From Gammaproteobacteria bacterium (GTDB taxonomy: Bacteria > Pseudomonadota > Gammaproteobacteria > Granulosicoccales > Granulosicoccaceae): a stretch of DNA of 5,939 bases. Every line of letters begins with the position of its first letter. Position 1 is the stretch's first letter. Shown here piece by piece: positions 1 to 5,206 of the stretch. The stretch is from positions 1 through 5,939 of the forward strand of contig DOIU01000185.1 of the NCBI GenBank assembly GCA_003511825.1. The letters run 5' to 3'. The notes beneath the pieces were generated by a model. The model saw nothing but the letters and a program-made list of their open reading frames with translations, was not told the origin of the DNA and searched no databases. A program made the translations under genes and the position numbers.

Positions 1-1583
1 CCGCTTTCGCGGCGCATCACGCCGTAAATCCATGACGCGTCAATCGCGTGCTGATCGGAGGCGGCATCCACTTGATCGAGGTGTGGCATCGGAAAACGCA
101 AACTGAGCGCGTCTTTATGCCCAGTCTTGGCTACGGTAAACACCGCACGATCCGCCCAGTGCCAACGCGCCGCGAGGGCCGCAGCAGCGTAGCGATCTGG
201 TAAATTCATTTCGGCAACAGCGTCCATCCATAAACGCCTTCCTTCCCACGCAAGGCCGGCATGCGCATATTCGCGCGCGCGGATGAGCTCAGGCTCGAGC
301 GCCAGTCGCCGCATGCGTGCCTGCTCTGCTTGGGTCGCCCGCTCACGCAACGCATAGGGCTCCCCGATACGCTCAGCTGCCAGGAAACCGTGATACGACT
401 GCTCCGTCGCCAGCGCTCCGTACAACTGCCTGGCAAGCGCGTGGTCGCCGGTCTGTTCAGCCGCACGCGCGCGCCAATAGCGCCACTGCGCATCGTCGCG
501 CTCATTGGCCGGCAAGGAACCGATATCACGAAGCACGGCTTGCCAATCCTGGAGCCGCAATCCCGTGCGAATACGCCAGGCTCTGATGCGCTTGTCAATA
601 TCATCGTCTGGCAAGGCATGCAGCCAGTGATGCGCTTCTTCCAAGTCATCGTACGCAGCCATGCGCGCAATCAGCGCGTCAATACGATGCTTATGCGCCG
701 GACTGAACAGATACTGGTCTCGCACTTTTTGCCAGAACACGTAGCTGGCTGCGGAATCACGCTTGGCCCACCGCTCAACTAAATTCAGCACAATGCGCCG
801 ATTGAGCCCAGTATCCTCAGCAAACATTGAACTCGCGTGCAACCCTCGCCCAGGCTTTGGCCACGCCACAATCCATGCGTCTATGGTGGCGCGATCTCGC
901 CGGCTCAGATAAGGCAGCATCTCCTTCATCGCTTCAGTACGTCCCTTATCCATTAGGGCGTATACCCGCTCCCACACCATAGCAACGGTAACGGGGCTAT
1001 GGTGAGACAAGGTTGCAAATGCATCGCCACAATGTGCGGGGTATTCTCTCGAGCGCACCCAAAGTTGCCGGCTCGCTTGATCAAATACGTGTAGCTGCTG
1101 TGTCTTAACACGGGCGAGCAACATGGCGCATTGATCAGGTTTGACGGATACCGCAGCAGCCGCGTGCAGGTAGTCTCGCCATCGCGCCTGCTCGGCCAAG
1201 GCACTCAATAGTGCCCGTTCGAGTTTCGCTGCCCACTGGGAATCTTGATGCTTTGCGCGAAAGTCTTTGATAACGCCCAGTGCATCCGGACCTGGATTTG
1301 CTTCTATCTCCTGGCGTGTGCGCAGGTAGTCCAGGTAGGGTCGAAGCGGGTAAGACTGGATTTTTTGATAGGCTGCGCGAAACGCATCCTCGTCCCGCTC
1401 GCGCAGCGCCTCGCGTGCACGCTGAAACTGATCGCGCTGAACTCGGAAGTAGTCCGCACTACCATCATACCCACCTTGGTCAATCGCAACGCCATGAGCT
1501 GCCATTGACTGCAAGGCCATCAGCAGGCCCAAGACTGCAGCGTTAAGTGACCACTTTCCTATCGCGAAAATGCGCATGTTCAT
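1..1583 (-). CDS. slt: Soluble lytic murein transglycosylase (Slt70 family), 3'-truncated by window edge
   Basis: Periplasmic enzyme that cleaves the MurNAc-GlcNAc bond of peptidoglycan to give 1,6-anhydro-MurNAc ends. The frame is open from the left edge to a stop at 1644-1646, giving 527 visible residues. Residues 1 to about 29 are a signal peptide (basic start, hydrophobic core LNAAVLGLLMAL, small residues SMAA). Then comes the alpha-superhelical U/L region typical of Slt70, with WRYWRARAAEQTGD and a GFLAAERIGEPY linker motif. Cys152 and Cys185 have the 33-residue spacing of the E. coli Slt70 disulfide pair. The visible end, WIYGVMRRES, holds the catalytic Glu526 (E. coli precursor about 505); the rest of the SLT domain is off the window. 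ATG 1583 was chosen because GAG lies 6 nt upstream; ATGs at 1604 and 1577 are alternatives. The truncation is an edge effect. Confidence 0.93.
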   Translation of the reverse strand, partial: MNMRIFAIGKWSLNAAVLGLLMALQSMAAHGVAIDQGGYDGSADYFRVQRDQFQRAREALRERDEDAFRAAYQKIQSYPLRPYLDYLRTRQEIEANPGPDALGVIKDFRAKHQDSQWAAKLERALLSALAEQARWRDYLHAAAAVSVKPDQCAMLLARVKTQQLHVFDQASRQLWVRSREYPAHCGDAFATLSHHSPVTVAMVWERVYALMDKGRTEAMKEMLPYLSRRDRATIDAWIVAWPKPGRGLHASSMFAEDTGLNRRIVLNLVERWAKRDSAASYVFWQKVRDQYLFSPAHKHRIDALIARMAAYDDLEEAHHWLHALPDDDIDKRIRAWRIRTGLRLQDWQAVLRDIGSLPANERDDAQWRYWRARAAEQTGDHALARQLYGALATEQSYHGFLAAERIGEPYALRERATQAEQARMRRLALEPELIRAREYAHAGLAWEGRRLWMDAVAEMNLPDRYAAAALAARWHWADRAVFTVAKTGHKDALSLRFPMPHLDQVDAASDQHAIDASWIYGVMRRES

Positions 1584-1704
1584 CCACCGCTCTATTGGAT
1601 TCATCCAGACATGAGTGCAGTTGCACAGCCACCAGCGGCACCGTCATCCAGTCTACGACGAAAGAAACTATTCAATCCCTTGAAAACTATAGCCAAGTTA
1701 CGCT

Positions 1705-1724
1705 AAAACGTGAGCCTATTCACG
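1705..1724 (-). terminator. Intrinsic terminator after the methyltransferase gene
   Basis: Read on the minus strand, six bases after the TAA of the methyltransferase gene, CGTGAA-TAGG-CTCACG forms a 6-bp stem (one G-U) with a 4-nt loop and is followed by TTTT. On the plus strand the same hairpin is followed by C and six T, so it could also stop antisense transcription. The stem is short, so efficiency is uncertain. It suggests that slt has its own promoter in 1584-1704; I see no convincing -35/-10 pair there. Confidence 0.5.
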
Positions 1725-1729
1725 CTTTT

Positions 1730-2329
1730 TTAGTCCATTTTTCGGGCCAGACTGACGGTGTAGTTTTTGCCTTGCTTCACTTTGGTGTAGTTGCCAAAGA
1801 CGTCGTTAAAAACCCGCTTTACAAACATCCTCAACCCATTGACCGTGACTACGTAGAACCGCGCCCCTGGGTTCATTCGCAACAGCGCATCATAAAAGTA
1901 CAAATAGAACAGTTCTTTACCTGCTTTCGCCGGTAAATTCGAAACAATCACATCAAATCTGTCAGCACGCGGAATCTCGCTGAAGCCATTGCTCAGAAAG
2001 ATATCGACATTAGCAATCTGGTTAATGCCGGCGTTCTTTTTTGCATAATCAACAGCAACAAAGTCCTTATCAATCAGGGACACACGGCCTTGGGGAGCCA
2101 GCCTTGCCATGGCCAAGCCCAGTGCACCATAACCGCACCCTACATCCAGGCAACGATCATCGTCGTTGATCTGCAAGTGCTTGAGCAGCAAGGATGTTCC
2201 TTCGTCGATGGCTCGCGGAGAAAAAATGCCCCACGTACTGTGAAACTCGAAATCAAAACCGCATAGCGTCGCCTGAAACACGATATCTTCGCGCAAACGA
2301 TCTATCTCATTGGTCACAGTGTTGTTCAT
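1730..2329 (-). CDS. Class I SAM-dependent methyltransferase, MTS/RsmC-like catalytic domain
   Basis: A 199-residue single-domain methyltransferase, probably cytosolic; substrate unknown. Residues 34-50 (GIFSPRAIDEGTSLLLK) match the segment preceding the fold in 'methyltransferase small' proteins such as RsmC. SAM-binding motif I is LDVGCGYGALG (61-71), and acidic Asp87 in SLIDKD ends beta-2. In the motif IV position, where RsmC, HemK and other N-methyltransferases have NPPY/F, this protein has N131-L-P-A followed by KAGKE. RsmC is about 340 residues with an inactive N-terminal copy; that half is absent here, so a direct RsmC assignment is not justified. The ATG has AGGA 6 nt upstream. The gene is divergent from adk, ends at an intrinsic terminator and looks monocistronic. 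RNA or protein N-methylation is a guess from the family. Confidence 0.8.
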   Translation of the reverse strand: MNNTVTNEIDRLREDIVFQATLCGFDFEFHSTWGIFSPRAIDEGTSLLLKHLQINDDDRCLDVGCGYGALGLAMARLAPQGRVSLIDKDFVAVDYAKKNAGINQIANVDIFLSNGFSEIPRADRFDVIVSNLPAKAGKELFYLYFYDALLRMNPGARFYVVTVNGLRMFVKRVFNDVFGNYTKVKQGKNYTVSLARKMD

Positions 2330-2335
2330 TAATGA

Positions 2336-2339
2336 TCCT
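2336..2339 (-). promoter_or_regulatory. Ribosome binding site of the methyltransferase gene
   Basis: AGGA on the minus strand, 6 nt before the ATG at 2329. It fixes the start and agrees with the protein length. Confidence 0.6.
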
Positions 2340-2369
2340 GGGTTATAGCTGGAATCCGCTGGATGCGTA

Positions 2370-2386
2370 TCATAGCCGAGCTATGA
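2370..2386. repeat. 17-bp palindrome in the divergent methyltransferase/adk region, possible operator
   Basis: TCATAGC-CGA-GCTATGA is a perfect 7-bp inverted repeat with a 3-bp centre. On the minus strand it overlaps TATGAT (2374-2369), the best -10-like hexamer upstream of the methyltransferase gene, although no good -35 accompanies it. A repressor site is one reading; a chance palindrome is possible, since no second copy was seen in the window. Confidence 0.4.
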
Positions 2387-2389
2387 ACT

Positions 2390-2416
2390 TAGCGAGCGGC
2401 AGAGTTTTTATCGCTA
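2390..2416. repeat. Spaced inverted repeat TAGCGA/TCGCTA upstream of the adk promoter
   Basis: Arms TAGCGA (2390-2395) and TCGCTA (2411-2416) are exact reverse complements separated by 15 bp, so they face the DNA about two helical turns apart, as in some dimer or tetramer operators. The right arm ends about 20 bp upstream of the adk -10 hexamer. It is short enough to be chance. Confidence 0.3.
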
Positions 2417-2433
2417 GGATATCCTTGCCAGAT

Positions 2434-2442
2434 TGTTATAAA
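2434..2442 (+). promoter_or_regulatory. Extended -10 promoter element for adk
   Basis: TGTTATAAA (2435-2442 with the preceding T at 2434) contains TG, one base, then TATAAA: an extended -10 of the sigma70 type with one mismatch to TATAAT. No good -35 is seen 16-18 bp upstream, which is usual for extended -10 promoters. The predicted transcript would begin near 2449-2450, giving a leader of about 60 nt. Confidence 0.45.
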
Positions 2443-2449
2443 CTCTGCG

Positions 2450-2465
2450 GTTTGCACACGCAAAC
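2450..2465 (+). promoter_or_regulatory. Hairpin at the predicted 5' end of adk mRNA
   Basis: GTTTGC-ACAC-GCAAAC is a perfect 6-bp inverted repeat with a 4-nt loop. It starts almost exactly where transcription from the extended -10 should start. A 5'-terminal stem of this kind can protect mRNA from RppH/RNase E-dependent decay (known biology); its use here is inference. The downstream leader to the SD is A-rich and unstructured by eye. Confidence 0.4.
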
Positions 2466-2508
2466 AACATAATAAACGCAGCTTCTTAAACGAATCGGAG
2501 ATACAAAT

Positions 2509-3165
2509 ATGCGCGTAATTCTTCTGGGGGGGCCTGGCGCCGGAAAAGGAACTCAATCGGGATTCATCACCCAAAAATTCAACATTCCGCAAATTTCCAC
2601 TGGCGATATGCTTCGAGCAGCCGTCAAAGAAGGCACCCCACTCGGTCAAGCAGCCAAAAAAGTCATGGATGCGGGAGAGCTGGTTTCAGATGACATCATT
2701 ATCGGCCTTGTAAAAGAGCGCATCGCAAAATCCGACTGTGAAAACGGTTTTCTCTTTGATGGGTTTCCTCGCACTATCGCGCAGGCATACGCACTCAAAG
2801 ATGCAGACATCGCTATCGACGCAGTCGTTGAAATCGCTGTCGATGATGAAGAGATTATCAAACGCATGAGCGGACGTCGTGCACACCTGGCATCAGGACG
2901 CACCTACCACGTCATCTATAATCCGCCTAAGGAAGAAGGCAAAGACGATGTCACCGGCGAGCCCTTAGTGCAGCGCGACGATGACACCGAAGAAACCGTC
3001 CGCTCGCGACTCAAGGTCTATCACGAACAAACTGCTCCACTGATCACGTACTACTCTGATTGGGCTGCTAATGGCGAGAACAATGCCCCTTCATACACGC
3101 GCATTGATGGCGTGGGTAGCATGGAAGACATTCGCGATCAGATCTTCTCTGCACTCGGAGACTGA
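2509..3165 (+). CDS. adk: Adenylate kinase (long, zinc-free LID form)
   Basis: Cytosolic enzyme catalysing ATP + AMP = 2 ADP, essential for adenylate balance and the AMP phosphorylation step of nucleotide synthesis. The 218-residue protein aligns without gaps to E. coli Adk over the core as I recall it: P-loop GGPGAGKGT at 7-15 with Lys13; NMP-binding part with ISTGDMLR (Arg36); DGFPRT at 84-89 (Arg88); Arg119 and Arg123 flanking the start of the LID; GKDDVTGEPL in the LID; Arg156 and Arg167. The LID lacks the four Cys of zinc-binding forms. It is about four residues longer than the E. coli enzyme, the extra length falling near WAANGENNAPSY. ATG 2509 is preceded by CGGAG at 8 nt spacing and preserves the family N-terminus MRVILLG. 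Its last 28 bp overlap the convergent SDR gene; no terminator is visible after the stop. Confidence 0.98.
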   Translation: MRVILLGGPGAGKGTQSGFITQKFNIPQISTGDMLRAAVKEGTPLGQAAKKVMDAGELVSDDIIIGLVKERIAKSDCENGFLFDGFPRTIAQAYALKDADIAIDAVVEIAVDDEEIIKRMSGRRAHLASGRTYHVIYNPPKEEGKDDVTGEPLVQRDDDTEETVRSRLKVYHEQTAPLITYYSDWAANGENNAPSYTRIDGVGSMEDIRDQIFSALGD

Positions 3166-4028
3166 ACAATATCCGCCAAACCAAGAGCAAGGGTTGGGTA
3201 ACTCAGCTGGATGCCCAGCACTTGCTTGAGTTTGTCATTTCTGATTCGGCGAGACTCCCGCAAATACGAGAGTAAACCGGCACTCATCCGCGCTTTAGCC
3301 TCATCGAGGCCGATCTCCACAGGCGTTGGTAAACCCAGGCAATCGGCGACGGCCATAAAATAGGCGCTGATACTGCTGGGTTCATCGTCCACGACATTGA
3401 TGACGCCAGGATAAGCGGCTTGCGAAGCCGCCTGGCAAATTCTGACCAGGTCTTTGCTGTAGATCCGATTACTCCAGGGCGACTCAGCCAACGCCAGCAC
3501 GGGGTCCTGTCTGCGCAAACGCTCAACAGGCAACTTGCCTGGCCCGTAAATACCCGCGACTCGCAAACACGTAAGTCCCCACCGGTTAGCATCGGCCGCC
3601 GCCAGCCAAGTAGACTCCGCATGCACTCGGCGGTGAGCTCGATCGGCAACGGGGCGCACGGGAGCGCCCTCATCGATCCACGCGCCCCCGCAGTCGCCAT
3701 AGACGCCTGTGGTACTGAGCAATACGATGTGACCTAACTGGGCGTTATGACAGTGACGAACGAAACGCTCACTGCGAGTATCAACCTTGCCCTGACTTGG
3801 CGGCGCAAGCAAATAATACAAGACATCTACTTTGCTAGAGCAGACGGGTAGATCACTCGCGACATCATCTACATCCTTCGCGATTGCGTTGACACCCATA
3901 CGCTGCAGCGCCTGCGCACTGTCGTCCGTTCGAACCAATGCCGTCACATCAGCTCCGCTCTCCCTCTCCATTACTGCAAGCTGAGAACCTATATAGCCAC
4001 AACCCACAATTAACACACGTCTAGACAT
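3138..4028 (-). CDS. Atypical extended SDR (YeeZ-like NAD(P)-binding epimerase/dehydratase family protein)
   Basis: A 296-residue Rossmann protein. VLIVGCGYIGSQL at 5-17 carries GxGxxG (Gly9, Gly11, Gly14) for the dinucleotide; LLSTTGVYGD at 103-112 is the segment after beta-5 with the usual Ser/Thr; LRVAGIYGPGK, NRIYSKDL and INVVDDEP follow in the order seen in extended SDRs. The expected catalytic YxxxK is absent: by spacing from Glu138 in RRVHAES, Arg130 and Arg134 occupy those places, as in other atypical SDRs such as YeeZ, so reductase or epimerase activity is doubtful and the ligand unknown. ATG 4028 overlaps the TGA of the upstream gene (TGATG), with AAGGA 6 nt before it; GTG 4031 would leave only 3 nt. 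Second gene of a two-gene operon. Its 3' end overlaps convergent adk by 28 bp. Confidence 0.88.
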   Translation of the reverse strand: MSRRVLIVGCGYIGSQLAVMERESGADVTALVRTDDSAQALQRMGVNAIAKDVDDVASDLPVCSSKVDVLYYLLAPPSQGKVDTRSERFVRHCHNAQLGHIVLLSTTGVYGDCGGAWIDEGAPVRPVADRAHRRVHAESTWLAAADANRWGLTCLRVAGIYGPGKLPVERLRRQDPVLALAESPWSNRIYSKDLVRICQAASQAAYPGVINVVDDEPSSISAYFMAVADCLGLPTPVEIGLDEAKARMSAGLLSYLRESRRIRNDKLKQVLGIQLSYPTLALGLADIVQSPSAEKI

Positions 4029-4288
4029 CACTTATCCTTAACTAGCGCCAACTTCTCACACCGACTCAAACGCTTGATATTGCGCTCCCGCTTGAGCGCA
4101 GCACTGCGCGTATCAACATACTCCAGATGGACCAGAACCACCGGGCGACGCGAACGCGTATACTTCGCGCCTTTACGATCATCAGAGGCATGCTCTTTCA
4201 CGCGCCGCTCAGGATCTGTGGTGATGCCGGTATAAAAACTGTCGTCGACACAGCGCAGCATGTAAACAGCCCAACGCGCCTGAGTCAC
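4028..4288 (-). CDS. GIY-YIG domain protein, YhbQ/UPF0213 family
   Basis: A complete 86-residue single-domain GIY-YIG protein; family members are small putative nucleases with a suspected part in DNA repair or nucleic-acid turnover. Visible motifs: V8-Y-M (GIY position) and Y19-T-G-I (YIG position), Arg28 in DPERRVKEH, His33, then Glu68 in LKRERNIK, the metal-binding Glu expected at the end of the helix after KGAKYTR. All catalytic-type residues are present, so it may be an active nuclease, although no substrate can be read from sequence. The start is GTG at 4288, supported by AAGGA 7 nt upstream (4296-4300) and by the family's usual short N-terminus ahead of the first strand. It is the first gene of an operon with the SDR gene, the stop TGA sharing one base with the next ATG. 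Confidence 0.92.
   Translation of the reverse strand: MTQARWAVYMLRCVDDSFYTGITTDPERRVKEHASDDRKGAKYTRSRRPVVLVHLEYVDTRSAALKRERNIKRLSRCEKLALVKDK
4035..4039 (-). promoter_or_regulatory. Ribosome binding site deciding the SDR start
   Basis: AAGGA on the minus strand lies inside the last codons of the GIY-YIG gene. Spacing is 6 nt to ATG 4028 and 3 nt to GTG 4031, which favours the ATG and translational coupling through TGATG. Confidence 0.6.
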
Positions 4289-4295
4289 GTCTCTA

Positions 4296-4300
4296 TCCTT
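4296..4300 (-). promoter_or_regulatory. Ribosome binding site supporting the GTG start of the GIY-YIG gene
   Basis: AAGGA on the minus strand, 7 nt before GTG 4288. No in-frame ATG is better placed, so the GTG start is well supported. Confidence 0.6.
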
Positions 4301-4385
4301 CGCACAAACAAATACAAGCCATTAGATCACCTTATTCATCGTCGTGGACCACTCGCACGTAAATGTAACATGTATAAAACGAAAG

Positions 4386-4406
4386 GCCCGGCAATCGTGC
4401 CGAGGC
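4386..4406. repeat. GC-rich inverted repeat between the GIY-YIG operon and the DUF3581 gene
   Basis: The core CGGCA-ATCG-TGCCG (4389-4402) is a perfect 5-bp stem with a 4-nt loop, extendable on the minus strand by T-G and C-G pairs. Read on the minus strand it is followed by a T-rich stretch (CCTTTCGTTTT), like a weak terminator or attenuator ahead of the GIY-YIG operon. Read on the plus strand it sits over the -35 area of the DUF3581 promoter, so an operator is an alternative. Confidence 0.35.
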
Positions 4407-4418
4407 ACTAAAAACGTG

Positions 4419-4424
4419 TACAAT
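4419..4424 (+). promoter_or_regulatory. Candidate -10 element for the DUF3581 gene
   Basis: TACAAT preceded by TG; five of six bases match TATAAT. No good -35 at 16-18 bp. A start of transcription near 4431 would leave only about 8 nt before the in-frame TTG at 4439 but about 38 nt before ATG 4469, which fits the ATG start. Confidence 0.35.
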
Positions 4425-4468
4425 CAGGCCTAAGTCGCTTGAAATCGCAGAAAAACCCAAAAAAAACC

Positions 4469-5185
4469 ATGCAACTCGAACACTATTATTCTGAAGAAAA
4501 CGGACTTATTCAATTCAGTCGCGTGCAGGCCAGCCGATTTGCCAAAGTTGAGGCCGGCGACTATAACCCCATCCACAATCCCGACGCGAAACGCTTTTGT
4601 GTACCTGGCGATTTGCTTTTCGCGTGCGCGCTGCACAAGTTTGGCTTGAGCCGAAACATGCGGTTTCGATTCTCAGGCATGGTGGGTTCATCCATTGGGT
4701 TAGATTTTAGCGACACATCCAATGCATCCCACATCGCGATTCGCGATACTCAAGGCAAGGAATACCTATCGATTGAGCGTGATGGTGAACGCAGCACGGA
4801 TAGCACACTCATTACTGCGGTTAATCGAGAATGCGTCGCATTTTCAGGCCATACGTTCCCACATATGCTCATCCCCTTACTGGCGAAAGAAAACGTGATC
4901 GTCAATCCCGCGCGTCCACTCATTATCTATGAAAGTATGCATATTGAGTTTGATACGCTGGATATCGCGGACGTTAGCGTCAAACGCACAGACAACCAAC
5001 TGCAAGTTGATGGTAAACGCGGTAAAGCGACACTGGGATTTGAATTTGAATCCAAGGGCAAGACCGTTGGCCGCGGCAATAAGGTGATGCTCTTGAGCGG
5101 CTTGAGACCCTATGATGAAGCGCTCGTTGAACTGCTGATCACCTTGTTTGAAGAAAAGCGTTTGGCCGCAGAAGCGTCACATTAG
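4469..5185 (+). CDS. DUF3581 family protein with MaoC/hydratase-2-like motif
   Basis: A 238-residue protein of the gammaproteobacterial DUF3581 family, function unknown, probably cytosolic (no signal peptide or membrane segment). I recognise the conserved block SRVQASRFAK, then AGDYNPIHNPDAKRF at 29-43 and VPGDLLFACALHKFGLS. GDxNPxH is the hydratase-2 motif of MaoC-like hot-dog enzymes, where Asp and His act on enoyl-CoA; here Asp31 and His36. The second half (AFSGHTFPHMLIPLLA, then the strand-rich part ending KVMLLSGLRPYDE) could be a second hot-dog unit, by inference only. ATG 4469 gives the family-like start MQLEHYYS; an in-frame TTG at 4439 would add ten Lys-rich residues with a poor SD. 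The ATG has no SD but an A-rich leader (4451-4466). The stop is TAG, 21 bp before the end of convergent yaaA. Confidence 0.88.
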   Translation: MQLEHYYSEENGLIQFSRVQASRFAKVEAGDYNPIHNPDAKRFCVPGDLLFACALHKFGLSRNMRFRFSGMVGSSIGLDFSDTSNASHIAIRDTQGKEYLSIERDGERSTDSTLITAVNRECVAFSGHTFPHMLIPLLAKENVIVNPARPLIIYESMHIEFDTLDIADVSVKRTDNQLQVDGKRGKATLGFEFESKGKTVGRGNKVMLLSGLRPYDEALVELLITLFEEKRLAAEASH

Positions 5186-5206
5186 TGCTGGAATTTTACA
5201 AGTCAG

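Noticed and set aside
1..8. Loss of the Slt catalytic domain as a biological truncation
   Set aside because: The frame is open to the edge and simply leaves the window at the catalytic Glu; this is a boundary effect.
206..670. Minus-strand open frame of 154 codons, and overlapping plus-strand frames at 261-782 and 317-586
   Set aside because: They lie entirely inside slt in other frames, with Arg/Pro/Ser-rich translations lacking any family likeness; the slt frame is continuous through the region.
1245..1936. Plus-strand open frames at 1245-1508, 1280-1546 and 1547-1936
   Set aside because: They are antisense to slt and the methyltransferase gene, which both have clear homology; no SD-supported starts or recognisable domains.
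2389..2903. Minus-strand frames across the adk leader and 5' half
   Set aside because: Antisense shadows of adk; Ser-rich translations with no family match.
4289..4468. Possible tRNA or small RNA gene in the region between the GIY-YIG and DUF3581 genes
   Set aside because: The inverted repeat at 4386-4406 is an isolated hairpin; there is no cloverleaf, T-loop sequence or CCA end, and nothing else structured by eye.
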